NCBI GenBank assembly: GCA_016213785.1
Contig: JACQZQ010000100.1
Span: forward strand, 1 to 64,000
Length of the DNA stretch: 64,000 nt
Origin: Acidobacteriota bacterium
GTDB lineage: Bacteria; Acidobacteriota; Blastocatellia; Chloracidobacteriales; JADJPF01
Direction of reading: 5' to 3'
In this document: positions 24,173-32,190 of the stretch, piece by piece
Layout of the letters: each line of letters begins with the position of its first letter
Position numbering within the stretch: position 1 is the first letter of the stretch
Translations under genes and position numbers: made by a program
The notes under the pieces: generated by a model
Told to the model about the DNA's origin: nothing
The model's input: the letters and a program-made list of their open reading frames with translations, nothing else
Databases searched by the model: none

Positions 24173-26431
24173 ATGGCTGTTGGTAAAAGTATTACCCGCA
24201 CAGAAGGACGGGATAAAGTAACTGGTAAAGCAAAATATATTGACGATTATACCTGTCCTGATATGTGGTATGGAAAAACTCTTCGCTCTGAAATTGCTCA
24301 TGGTAGAATTATTTCTATTAATTTTTCAGATAGCTTTGATTGGTCACAAGTTGTAGTAGTTGACTATAAGGATATACCAGTAAAAAACCTTGTAGCTTTA
24401 ATCTTTGATGATCAACCCCTATTGGCTGAATCTGTAGTTAAACACGTAGGAGAGCCAATTATTTTAATTGCTGCTCCTAGTAAAGAATTAGCAGAAAGAG
24501 CTATTAAAAATATTGAAATTACCTATGAAGCATTTCCAGCAGCATTAAGCATAGAAGAAAGTTTGTCTGTAAAAGCAAAAATTTTTGGCGATGATAATAT
24601 TTTTAAGCACTATACCATTACTAGAGGTAGTGTAGCAGATGCTTTTCAATCAGCCGAAATAGTTGTTGAAGGTAGTTATTTTGTAGGTCATCAAGAACAA
24701 CTCTATATTGAAACTAATGGAGTTATTGCTACTACTAAAAAAGACGGTAGTATAATAATTCAAGGTTCAATGCAATGTCCTTATTATATTCATCGAGCTA
24801 TTAAAGAAATTTTTGGTTTATCTGATGAACAAGTTGTTGTAATTCAGACTGTTACAGGTGGTGGTTTTGGTGGTAAAGAGGATTTTCCTTCTGTTGTTGC
24901 AGGGCATGCTGCTTTACTATCGCGTAAATGCGGCCATCCTGTAAAAATAGTTTATGAAAGAGGTGAAGACTTTGCTGCTTCTACTAAACGCCATCCTGCT
25001 CTTATTAAACACCGTACAGGCTTAACTCGTGATGGTCAACTCTTAGCAACAGAAGTAGATATTACTTTTGACGGAGGTGCTTATTGTACTTTAAGTCCTG
25101 TAGTTCTCTCACGTGGTGTTATCCATGCAATTGGGCCATATAAATGCCCTAATGTAAAAATTAATGGTAGTGTAGTTGCGACTAATACTCCTCCTAATGG
25201 CGCTTTTAGAGGTTTTGGTGTCCCTCAAGCTTGTTTTGCAGGTGAAATGCATATGGAAAAAATAGCTAAAACTCTAGGCATCTCTTCTGTAGAGCTACGT
25301 CGTAAGAATATGTTAAGGGAAGGTGATATAACTTCTACAGGGCAAAAATTACTTTATAGCGTTGGGACACAAGAAGTTTTAGACACTGTTATTGAAAGGT
25401 CAGATTATTTAAGTAGAGTAGAAGAATATAAAAATCCATCTGATAATAAATGTAGGGGAATAGGATTATCATTTTTCTATCATGGAGGTGGTTTTACAGG
25501 TAGCGGAGAGGAAAAAATTAAAGGTAAAGCCGCAGTAGAACTAGACACACATGGACAAGTAAAAATCCTTACAGCTTCTACAGAAATCGGGCAGGGCACA
25601 AAAACAATCTTTCGTCAAATTGTTGCAGAAGAGCTAGGAATTTCTCTAGACTCTGTAATTTTCGGAGATACTGACACTTCAAAAGTTCCTGATAGTGGGC
25701 CTACAGTGGCTTCTCGTACTTGTATGGTGGTTGGTAAGGTTATACAAATGGCAGCAGCTAATCTAAAAAATGAAATAAAAAAACTAGTTGCTCAAAAAGT
25801 AAATTGTGATATCTCTCAGGTAGAAATTGCAAATGGACAAATTTCTTGTCCAGATGTTGAAAAACTAAGTTTTACTCAAACTGCTATAGAATGTGTAAAA
25901 GAGCATGGCGAAATTAAAACAATGGCTCAATATAGTAGTCCTCCTGGAATTAAATGGGATGAAATTAATTATACAGGTGATGCTTATCCAGTATTTTCTT
26001 ATGGTGCTGATGTTGTTGAAGTAGAAGTAGATATGGACACTTATGAGGTAAAAATTACTAAAGTTATTACTGCCTCAGACATTGGTAAAGCAATTAATCC
26101 TGCTATGGCTGAAGGTCAAATTGAAGGGGGAATGGTTCAAGCTTTAGGTTATGGTTTATGTGAAGAGGTAGTTTGGCGAGATGGAAAAATTCTTAATAAC
26201 CGATTTACTAACTATATTATTCCTACTGCACTTGATATTCCTGAGATGGAGACTATTTTAGTAGAAAAACCTTACCCATATGGCCCATATGGAGCAAAAG
26301 GTTTAGGTGAATTGCCTATGGATGGAGGCGCACCTGCTTTGGTTGCTGCTATTGCAAATGCAACAGGCGCTTTTATAACAGAGATTCCTGCTACACCAGA
26401 AAGAATCCTTGCTGCTTTAGAAGCAAAATAA
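24173..26431 (+). CDS. Xanthine-dehydrogenase-family molybdopterin-binding large subunit
   Basis: The 752-aa molybdenum-cofactor subunit of a xanthine oxidase-family hydroxylase (aldehyde, xanthine, nicotinate or CO-type). Motifs include GRDKVTGKAKYIDDY at the start, QCPYYIHRAI, TGGGFGGKED in the cofactor pocket, GAFRGFGVPQ, EIGQGTKT and the C-terminal GAKGLGELPMDGGAPA bearing the catalytic glutamate. AAGG precedes the second ATG (24173) by about eight bases but is too close to the first, so I prefer MAVGKS... as the start. It is followed by the 2Fe-2S and FAD subunits. The CO-dehydrogenase AYxCSFR loop is absent, so xanthine or aldehyde-type chemistry is more likely. Confidence 0.9.
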   Translation: MAVGKSITRTEGRDKVTGKAKYIDDYTCPDMWYGKTLRSEIAHGRIISINFSDSFDWSQVVVVDYKDIPVKNLVALIFDDQPLLAESVVKHVGEPIILIAAPSKELAERAIKNIEITYEAFPAALSIEESLSVKAKIFGDDNIFKHYTITRGSVADAFQSAEIVVEGSYFVGHQEQLYIETNGVIATTKKDGSIIIQGSMQCPYYIHRAIKEIFGLSDEQVVVIQTVTGGGFGGKEDFPSVVAGHAALLSRKCGHPVKIVYERGEDFAASTKRHPALIKHRTGLTRDGQLLATEVDITFDGGAYCTLSPVVLSRGVIHAIGPYKCPNVKINGSVVATNTPPNGAFRGFGVPQACFAGEMHMEKIAKTLGISSVELRRKNMLREGDITSTGQKLLYSVGTQEVLDTVIERSDYLSRVEEYKNPSDNKCRGIGLSFFYHGGGFTGSGEEKIKGKAAVELDTHGQVKILTASTEIGQGTKTIFRQIVAEELGISLDSVIFGDTDTSKVPDSGPTVASRTCMVVGKVIQMAAANLKNEIKKLVAQKVNCDISQVEIANGQISCPDVEKLSFTQTAIECVKEHGEIKTMAQYSSPPGIKWDEINYTGDAYPVFSYGADVVEVEVDMDTYEVKITKVITASDIGKAINPAMAEGQIEGGMVQALGYGLCEEVVWRDGKILNNRFTNYIIPTALDIPEMETILVEKPYPYGPYGAKGLGELPMDGGAPALVAAIANATGAFITEIPATPERILAALEAK

Positions 26432-26476
26432 GCAAAATAAGCAAAAAGACTATAAACTAAAGGTTTGGGGAAAAAG

Positions 26477-26938
26477 ATGAGTGTGCAGCTAAATATTAAT
26501 AACAAAGATTATGTAGTAGAAGTTGCTCCAATGAAACGCTTACTAGATGTTTTGCGTGAAGATATTGGTTTAACAGGGACAAAAGAAGGTTGTGGGGAAG
26601 GGGAATGTGGTGCTTGTTCAGTTTTTATTGATGGTTCAGTTGTAAATTCTTGTTTAGTTCCAGTTTGTCAAACTAATGGTTCTAAGATAACTACGGTTGA
26701 AGGCTTGTCAAATAATGAGTTGAGCAAGTTACAACAAGCTTTTATTGATTGTAATGCTGCTCAATGTGGAATTTGTATTCCTGGAATGCTTATAGCTGCA
26801 CAAGCTTTACTTGACTTAAACCCTAATCCAAGTCGTGGAGAAATTCGCGAAGCAATTGCTGGTAATTTATGTAGATGTACTGGTTATATGAAAATAGTTG
26901 ACGCTATTGAAATTGCTGCAACAGCAAATAAGGGGTAA
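26477..26938 (+). CDS. Molybdenum hydroxylase 2Fe-2S small subunit
   Basis: A 153-aa protein with the plant-type ferredoxin cluster at GCGEGECGACSV and the helical second-cluster domain at CGICIPGMLI and NLCRCTGY. It carries electrons from the molybdenum centre to FAD. The track starts at TTG 26465, but the ATG at 26477 gives the normal N-terminus (MSVQLNINNKDY) and lies four bases after GGGGAAAA, so I use it. The TAA is followed one base later by the ATG of the FAD subunit, indicating translational coupling. Confidence 0.93.
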   Translation: MSVQLNINNKDYVVEVAPMKRLLDVLREDIGLTGTKEGCGEGECGACSVFIDGSVVNSCLVPVCQTNGSKITTVEGLSNNELSKLQQAFIDCNAAQCGICIPGMLIAAQALLDLNPNPSRGEIREAIAGNLCRCTGYMKIVDAIEIAATANKG

Positions 26939-26939
26939 T

Positions 26940-27776
26940 ATGAATACAGTCTATTCTGTTAAAGAACTTAATGAAGCATATAAAATCCTTAGTCAAGAAT
27001 CTGTAAAGGTTATTGCAGGCGGTACAGATTTAATGGTGTTCTATAGTAGCGGTTTATCGCTACCTAAAAAGATTTTAGATATTTGGCAACTAAATGAATT
27101 ACGTAATATTAATGAAGAGGGTGATTATCTAAAAATAGGCTCTCTATGCACTTATACACAACTTATTAATGATGAAAGAGTTAAACATTTTGCTCCTTGT
27201 TTAGTTAGTGCTTCTAAAACTATAGGTGCAGTTCAAATTCAAAATCGTGGCACATTAGGAGGAAACATTGTTAATGGATCACCAGCAGGAGACTCTTTAC
27301 CAGTTTTAGCTGCTTTTGATGTAAAGCTAGAAATAGGTTCACTTAATGGTATTAGGCAGGTTCCATTTAATAGTTTTTACACTGGTTATAGACAAACAGT
27401 TTTAGCAGAGAATGAGCTTTTATTAGGTATTTTATTGCCTAAACAAAAGGATAGAGAAAAATCAGAGTTTTATAAAGTTGGTACACGTGCGGCTCAAGCT
27501 ATTTCTAAAGTTGTAATAGCTTTTCGAGCTATTGTAAATGCAGAAAAGAAAATAGAGTTCATCGCAATTGGATTAGGTAGTGTTGCTCCTACAGTAATTA
27601 GAGCTACAAAGACAGAAACATTGCTTAATGGTGCAGAAATAACCTTTGATTTAATTGAACAAGCTAGAGTACAACTTAGTCAAGAAATAGTACCAATAGA
27701 TGATATACGTTCTACAGAACATTATCGTAGAGTAGTAACAGGGAATTTGATTGCTAAGTTTTTGCGAGTTTTTTAA
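26940..27776 (+). CDS. Molybdenum hydroxylase FAD-binding medium subunit
   Basis: A 278-aa CoxM/XdhB-type flavoprotein. AGGTDLMVFYSSG forms the FAD pyrophosphate loop, and TIGAVQIQNRGTLGGNIVNGSPAGDSLP is the second FAD motif; a C-terminal CO_deh_flav_C-like domain follows. It passes electrons from the 2Fe-2S clusters to NAD or another acceptor. The ATG at 26940, one base after the small-subunit stop and after AAGGGG, is preferred over the track start, which overlaps the upstream gene by 41 bases. Together the three genes form an L-S-M operon. Confidence 0.92.
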   Translation: MNTVYSVKELNEAYKILSQESVKVIAGGTDLMVFYSSGLSLPKKILDIWQLNELRNINEEGDYLKIGSLCTYTQLINDERVKHFAPCLVSASKTIGAVQIQNRGTLGGNIVNGSPAGDSLPVLAAFDVKLEIGSLNGIRQVPFNSFYTGYRQTVLAENELLLGILLPKQKDREKSEFYKVGTRAAQAISKVVIAFRAIVNAEKKIEFIAIGLGSVAPTVIRATKTETLLNGAEITFDLIEQARVQLSQEIVPIDDIRSTEHYRRVVTGNLIAKFLRVF

Positions 27777-27798
27777 AGAGAGTTAAAGGAAATTTAAT

Positions 27799-28224
27799 AT
27801 GGTCATAGATTTAAAAAAATTAGATATATTAAAAGAAAAGATTATAACAGCTACAAATTTTAGAGAACCTTGGGATTATTTTTTTGATAATTTTGCTGAA
27901 AATAATCAATTTCTTGATATAGGTAAAAAAGTTAAATATCCTGAACTAGCAAAAATGCTAGAAAAAGTAAGTCAACAATTACTTGATAATCCTAGTAAGA
28001 AGGCAAGTAGTATGTTACTTGTAGAAATACCTAAACGAAATTTTTATCATGGTGGTTATTTTATTGATAATAAACTAGCTAATTTTATTTTTTTTAAAGA
28101 TATAGATAAGGGAATGATAGCTATTACTTCTTCTTTTAGAAGTAAAGAAATTTTATTTAGCCGCTTTTCTCTTTTGGCAATAAAAAGCAATACTCCTATT
28201 ATTACCCCACCTTCTTTAAATTAA
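27799..28224 (+). CDS. Hypothetical protein, 141 aa, downstream of the molybdenum hydroxylase operon
   Basis: I do not recognise this protein. It has no signal peptide or TM helix, a basic helical N-terminus (DLKKLDILKEKII), and mixed alpha/beta sequence with YFIDNKLANFIFFKDIDKGMIAITS. It follows the FAD subunit by 22 bases with AAAGGAAA before its ATG, so it is likely in the same transcript, but no maturation role (XdhC-like or MobA-like) is visible. Codon use resembles its neighbours. Confidence 0.6.
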   Translation: MVIDLKKLDILKEKIITATNFREPWDYFFDNFAENNQFLDIGKKVKYPELAKMLEKVSQQLLDNPSKKASSMLLVEIPKRNFYHGGYFIDNKLANFIFFKDIDKGMIAITSSFRSKEILFSRFSLLAIKSNTPIITPPSLN

Positions 28225-28229
28225 TTCTT

Positions 28230-28258
28230 AGAGCTTTACAAAAGTACTAAGCTTTTTT
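28230..28258 (+). terminator. Weak intrinsic terminator of the molybdenum hydroxylase unit
   Basis: AGCTT-TAC and GTA-CT-AAGCT can pair around AAAA with a two-base bulge, followed by TTTTTT. The stem is short, and it overlaps the last codons of the convergent VOC gene. Confidence 0.4.
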
Positions 28259-28628
28259 AGTCTATTTCCTGTCCAAATTGAATTAAATAACCATTACAAT
28301 CTCTAATAGCAAATTCTCTCATTCCATAACCAAAATTCTCTATAGGGTAATCAACTATAACTTTATCTTTTAACTCTTCCCAAACTTCATCCACATTATC
28401 AGGGTAAAGATATAAAGAGCCTGTCATAATGGGTTTTTCTATAGTTGAATGATAGTTTCTAAGAGAAAACATAATTTCAACTTTATCTTTATTTAACATA
28501 GCCCAACAAGGGTCTTCTTGATTTGGATATAAACCATTACAGGAAAAACCTAGTTTTTCTGTATAAAATTTTATGGTTTTAATTAAATCATTGGTTTCAA
28601 GCATTGGAGTTAGATGTTTTAAGGTCAT
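28257..28628 (-). CDS. VOC-superfamily protein (glyoxalase/bleomycin-resistance fold)
   Basis: A 123-aa protein with the beta-alpha-beta VOC pattern: LTPMLETNDLIKTIKFYTEKLGF at the N-terminus and FGYGMREFAIRDCNGYLIQFGQ at the C-terminus, where the metal-type glutamate appears replaced by Gln or nearby residues. I start at MTLKHLTPML rather than the track's 16-residue longer form, because the extension overlaps a perfect hairpin (28671-28706) and is not family-like. The function could be antibiotic binding, lyase or dioxygenase activity. Its stop faces the end of the hypothetical gene. Confidence 0.75.
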   Translation of the reverse strand: MTLKHLTPMLETNDLIKTIKFYTEKLGFSCNGLYPNQEDPCWAMLNKDKVEIMFSLRNYHSTIEKPIMTGSLYLYPDNVDEVWEELKDKVIVDYPIENFGYGMREFAIRDCNGYLIQFGQEID

Positions 28629-28670
28629 AAGATTTATTAAATTAGGGAAATTAGAGAAAGTTGAAGAGAT

Positions 28671-28706
28671 TTCCAATAACTAGAATAAAAATTCTAGTTA
28701 TTGGAA
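28671..28706. terminator. Perfect 16-bp stem, four-base loop, between two VOC genes
   Basis: TTCCAATAACTAGAAT pairs perfectly with ATTCTAGTTATTGGAA around AAAA. It lies 116 bases after the stop of the minus-strand VOC gene at 28822 and 43 bases before the next start. There is no clear T-run after the stem, so it may end transcription with help or stabilise an mRNA end. Confidence 0.5.
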
Positions 28707-28821
28707 GAAGATATATTTTATGGCTATTGTTAGATTAAGCATAAGATACTAACATAGTATTAAAATAATAAAGGTTTTAGGTTTAGCTAAAAATTTAATT
28801 TTAGCTTAAACTTAAGAATTG

Positions 28822-29325
28822 CTAAGCCTTCGCCGCACATTCGCCTTCTTTATCCTTATATTGAGCCATTGCTTCTTGGGCCGCTTTTTGAATTTCTTCT
28901 CCTGTCATATCTTTGATATGAGTACAGATTGCCCAGTGATGACCTGAAGGATCTGTAACTTGACCATAGCGATCACCCCAAAACATATCTGCAAGAGGCA
29001 TTTTAACGTTTGCACCTGCGTTAATTGCTCTTTCAAAAGATTCATCAGCGTTTTCTACATATAAAGAAAGTGTAACACTGGTATTTCCTAGTGCTAGAGG
29101 AGAGAGTGCTCCCCATTGGGGATTTTCTGCACAAAGCATTAGCATAGAGTTACCAATTTTTATTTCTGCATGCATTACTTTTCCATCAGGGGAAAACATA
29201 CTACATCCAATTTGTTCTGCTCCAAAAGCTTTTTTATAAAACTCAATTGCTTCGTTTCCATCTTTTACTACGATATGTGGTGTAAGGGTGTGAAACCCTT
29301 CTGGAATAGGTTTTACTGAAGACAT
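28822..29325 (-). CDS. VOC-superfamily protein, PhnB-like
   Basis: A 167-aa protein of the PhnB/3-demethylubiquinone-like VOC group: HTLTPHIVVKDGNEAIEFYKKAFGAEQ, MHAEIKIGNSMLMLC, and MFWGDRYGQVTDPSGHHWAICTH. The WGDRYGxxxDPxGHxW signature is typical of this family, which is often annotated glyoxalase without proof. A tail of 30 residues (MTGEEIQKAAQEAMAQYKDKEGECAAKA) is helical. AAGGAG lies about seven bases before the ATG. It is the first of two minus-strand VOC genes, separated by the perfect hairpin. Confidence 0.85.
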   Translation of the reverse strand: MSSVKPIPEGFHTLTPHIVVKDGNEAIEFYKKAFGAEQIGCSMFSPDGKVMHAEIKIGNSMLMLCAENPQWGALSPLALGNTSVTLSLYVENADESFERAINAGANVKMPLADMFWGDRYGQVTDPSGHHWAICTHIKDMTGEEIQKAAQEAMAQYKDKEGECAAKA

Positions 29326-29531
29326 AAATTCTCCTTATTATTATATTTATAAGATTTACTAAATGACTGGGATGGTGAAATATAAACAAAGATCACACTC
29401 TTTGTCAACGATTTTAGGCGAAATTTTTACGAAATATCTTATTTATTCAAACATAAACAGTTAGCATAATCTTAAAAAAGTACTTAAGAAAAATAACTTT
29501 GATCTAGAAAACCAGTTGATTTATCTTAGAA

Positions 29532-30233
29532 ATGATGGCAATAATAAAAACTATGTTAAAAACAATTATTTTTGATTTTGATGGTGTAATTGCTAATAGT
29601 GAGCCAGCACATTTTATTACTTTTCAAAAAGTTTTAGCTGAAGAAGGAATCGCTATTTCCAAAACAGATTACTTTAAAAAATACTTAGCAATGGATGATA
29701 GAGGGGCTTTTACTACAGCACTAAATGACTTTGGGATATTGAGCGATCCTGTTTATATATCAGAATTAATTTTTCGTAAATCTTGTTATTTTGAACACTA
29801 CTTAAAAGAGGAAATGTCGGTTTATTCAGATACACTTGATTTTATTGACTTTGTAAAGAATCGTTTTCCTTTAGCTATAAATTCTGGAGCATTAAGAGCA
29901 GAAATAGATGTTGTGCTATCTAGAGTTGGTTTAGAAGAAATATTTCCTTCAATTATTAGCTCTGAAAATGTTACAAAATGTAAACCAGACCCAGAAGGCT
30001 ACTTAAAAGCTCTTGCTTCTCTTAACCAAATACATATAAACCTTAAGGCAGAGCCTTTTGAATGTTTAGTTATAGAAGACTCTATAGGTGGGATAAAATC
30101 GGCTATTAGTGCTGGTATGAAGTGTATAGCAGTTACTAATACTTATCCAGCAGAGGCACTAAAAGAAGCAACTAGAGTGGTTTCTTCGTTAAATGAATTA
30201 ACAGAATCATTTTTAACAGAGATTTTTAGCTAA
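29532..30233 (+). CDS. HAD-superfamily phosphatase/phosphomutase (beta-PGM-like)
   Basis: A 233-aa HAD hydrolase. Motif I is IIFDFDGVIANSE with the nucleophile Asp; motif II is AINSGA; motif III includes KCKPDPEGYLKA; motif IV is VIEDSIGGIKSAISAGM. The four-helix cap after motif I fits subfamily IA, and the pattern is close to beta-phosphoglucomutases and sugar-phosphate phosphatases. The substrate is uncertain. Either the ATG at 29532 or MLKTIIF at 29553 could start it; neither has a clear ribosome binding site. The PBP4-type gene follows after 13 bases. Confidence 0.85.
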   Translation: MMAIIKTMLKTIIFDFDGVIANSEPAHFITFQKVLAEEGIAISKTDYFKKYLAMDDRGAFTTALNDFGILSDPVYISELIFRKSCYFEHYLKEEMSVYSDTLDFIDFVKNRFPLAINSGALRAEIDVVLSRVGLEEIFPSIISSENVTKCKPDPEGYLKALASLNQIHINLKAEPFECLVIEDSIGGIKSAISAGMKCIAVTNTYPAEALKEATRVVSSLNELTESFLTEIFS

Positions 30234-30246
30234 TATTTTCAAAACC

Positions 30247-31842
30247 ATGGTTTTACTAAAAAAACAAAAAAAATCTTTTTTAATTATTTGGTTGGTTTGC
30301 TTTGTTTTGTTGACTAATGGAAGTATTTTTGCGCAAGAGAAAAAAACAGCAGATCAAAAATTTTCTACAAAACCACAAAAAACTAAGCCTAAAAGCGCCC
30401 TTCTACATTTTCAAGAGCAAATATCTATGCTCTTAAAAGAGCCACACTTTATTACTGCTGGGGTATCAATACGTATTATAAATCAAGCAAATGGTGAGAC
30501 AATTTTTGAGAAAGACTCTGAAAAACTACTTAAACCTGCTTCTAATATGAAGCTTTATACAACAGCACTTGCTCTGGAAACCTTAGGCCCAGATTATCGC
30601 ATTCGTACTTCTGTTTATTCATCATCAAAACCTAATAGTGAAGGGATTATTAAGGGAAATATAATTCTTTATGGTCGAGGAGATCCTACTTTAGCCACTA
30701 CATTTAGAGATGAATCAAAGCCCTTTGATTTTTTAGCTAAGCAACTAGTAGATGCTGGAGTTAAAGTAATAGAAGGTGATTTACTTGCTGATGAAAGCTA
30801 TTTTCGTGGTAGTTCTTTAGGTCAGGGTTGGGAATGGTTAGACCTTCAGTGGGCTTTTGGGGCAGAAATTAGCGCTTTAACTGCCTATGATAATAAATTT
30901 GATGTAGAAATAAAACCAGGTTCAAAAGTTGGAGACCCTTGCCAAATTCTAGTTACGCCAGATATTGGAGAAGTTTCTTTAATTAATAAATTAGAGACTG
31001 TTGAGGCTAAAGCTATACGTCAAATAGGCTTAAACCGAGGCTTATCAGATAATTCGCTTTTAGCTTGGGGCAAACTTCCATTAGATGATACTGGATTTTC
31101 TACTAAAATAGCTTTTTACAAACCAGCAAAACTGGCTTCAGTTTTATTTCAACAAGCCTTAAAAAGTGCAGGAATAACTCTTAAGGGGAAAATAGTTGTT
31201 GTTGATTCATCTTTACGTTCTCCTTTACCACCAACCGAGCCAGAAAAAAATAACTTAGTAGAGCTTGCTAAAATAGAATCACCTCCATTAAGTGAAATTA
31301 TTAGAGTAACTAATAAATTTAGTCAAAACTTATATGCTGAACTACTACTACGTATAATAGGAAGGGTAAAAGGACATTCTGAAAAAGATAGCGATGAAGC
31401 TGCAATAGGTTTAATGAAGGATTTTCTTAGTAAAGCAAATATAAATTCAGTTAACTTAGGTATTTATGATGGTAGCGGGCTATCTCGTAGAGACTTACTT
31501 AATGTATCAAGCACTACAGAATTACTTCGTTATATGAGTAAGTCGCCTAACTATGAAGTTTTCCGTAATTCTTTACCTATTGCTGGTGTAGATGGTACTT
31601 TAAGGCGACGTATGAGCGATGCAACTGCAAAGCAAAACGTAAGAGCTAAAACAGGCACACTTAATAATACAAGTAGTCTTTCAGGTTATGTTACAAATAC
31701 TGAAGGAGAGACTTTTATTTTTAGTATTATGGTTGATAATTTTACTTCAGAATTTAGACAGGCTTTAAGTTTTCAAGATAAAATTTGTGAATACCTAGTA
31801 AATTTTATGTATAAAAAAATGGATGCTGCAAGCACAAAGTAA
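30247..31842 (+). CDS. dacB: D-alanyl-D-alanine carboxypeptidase/endopeptidase, PBP4 type (peptidase S13)
   Basis: A secreted 531-aa low-molecular-mass PBP that trims peptidoglycan stem peptides in the periplasm. A Sec signal (FLIIWLVCFVLLTNGSIFAQ) ends at residue 30. The catalytic SxxK is SNMK at 99-102, the SxN is SQN near 358, and the KTG box is KTGTLNN near 469; GWEWLDLQWAFGAEISAL and DGSGLSRRDLL are S13 family blocks. The length fits PBP4. The 13-base spacing from the HAD gene suggests an operon, although no functional link is known. Confidence 0.93.
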   Translation: MVLLKKQKKSFLIIWLVCFVLLTNGSIFAQEKKTADQKFSTKPQKTKPKSALLHFQEQISMLLKEPHFITAGVSIRIINQANGETIFEKDSEKLLKPASNMKLYTTALALETLGPDYRIRTSVYSSSKPNSEGIIKGNIILYGRGDPTLATTFRDESKPFDFLAKQLVDAGVKVIEGDLLADESYFRGSSLGQGWEWLDLQWAFGAEISALTAYDNKFDVEIKPGSKVGDPCQILVTPDIGEVSLINKLETVEAKAIRQIGLNRGLSDNSLLAWGKLPLDDTGFSTKIAFYKPAKLASVLFQQALKSAGITLKGKIVVVDSSLRSPLPPTEPEKNNLVELAKIESPPLSEIIRVTNKFSQNLYAELLLRIIGRVKGHSEKDSDEAAIGLMKDFLSKANINSVNLGIYDGSGLSRRDLLNVSSTTELLRYMSKSPNYEVFRNSLPIAGVDGTLRRRMSDATAKQNVRAKTGTLNNTSSLSGYVTNTEGETFIFSIMVDNFTSEFRQALSFQDKICEYLVNFMYKKMDAASTK

Positions 31843-32190
31843 ACTATTAAGCCAAGTGGTATTGTATTTTATATAGGCTAGAAATACTATCTTACTAAGC
31901 TCTGAAGTTATTTAGAAATGATTTTAATAGAATTTCTCTACACTTACTTGCCTAGACAGTTTTTTTTTTAATACTATAATTTAGGTCTATGTTTTTTGTA
32001 AAATATAGAAAAATTTTAGTTTTTGTTAGTAAACTCATCTGCCCCAAAATAAAAATTAGGTTTTAAGTAAAGTCGTAAATTAGAAATAATTAGCCGTTAG
32101 AAATATAAAGTATTACTTTGACTTTTGTTGGCAAAACCATTATTTTAATGATCTTGACCAAATAACATAGCGCCAGGACTTCACAAAAAA
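31843..32190. other. Intergenic region upstream of the kinase/FHA gene
   Basis: A 348-base AT-rich gap without an ORF or RNA signature. It includes a candidate promoter (TTGACT, 17 bases, TATTTT at 32118-32146) for the kinase gene. Otherwise I see nothing. Confidence 0.45.
32118..32146 (+). promoter_or_regulatory. Candidate sigma-70 promoter of the kinase/FHA gene
   Basis: TTGACT and TATTTT are separated by 17 bases and end 44 bases before the ATG at 32191. Match is five of six and four of six; placement is right, but chance hits are common in AT-rich DNA. Confidence 0.35.

Noticed and set aside
24173-26431. Carbon monoxide dehydrogenase large subunit
   Set aside because: The diagnostic AYxCSFR active-site loop is not present; the equivalent segment reads GAFRGFG.
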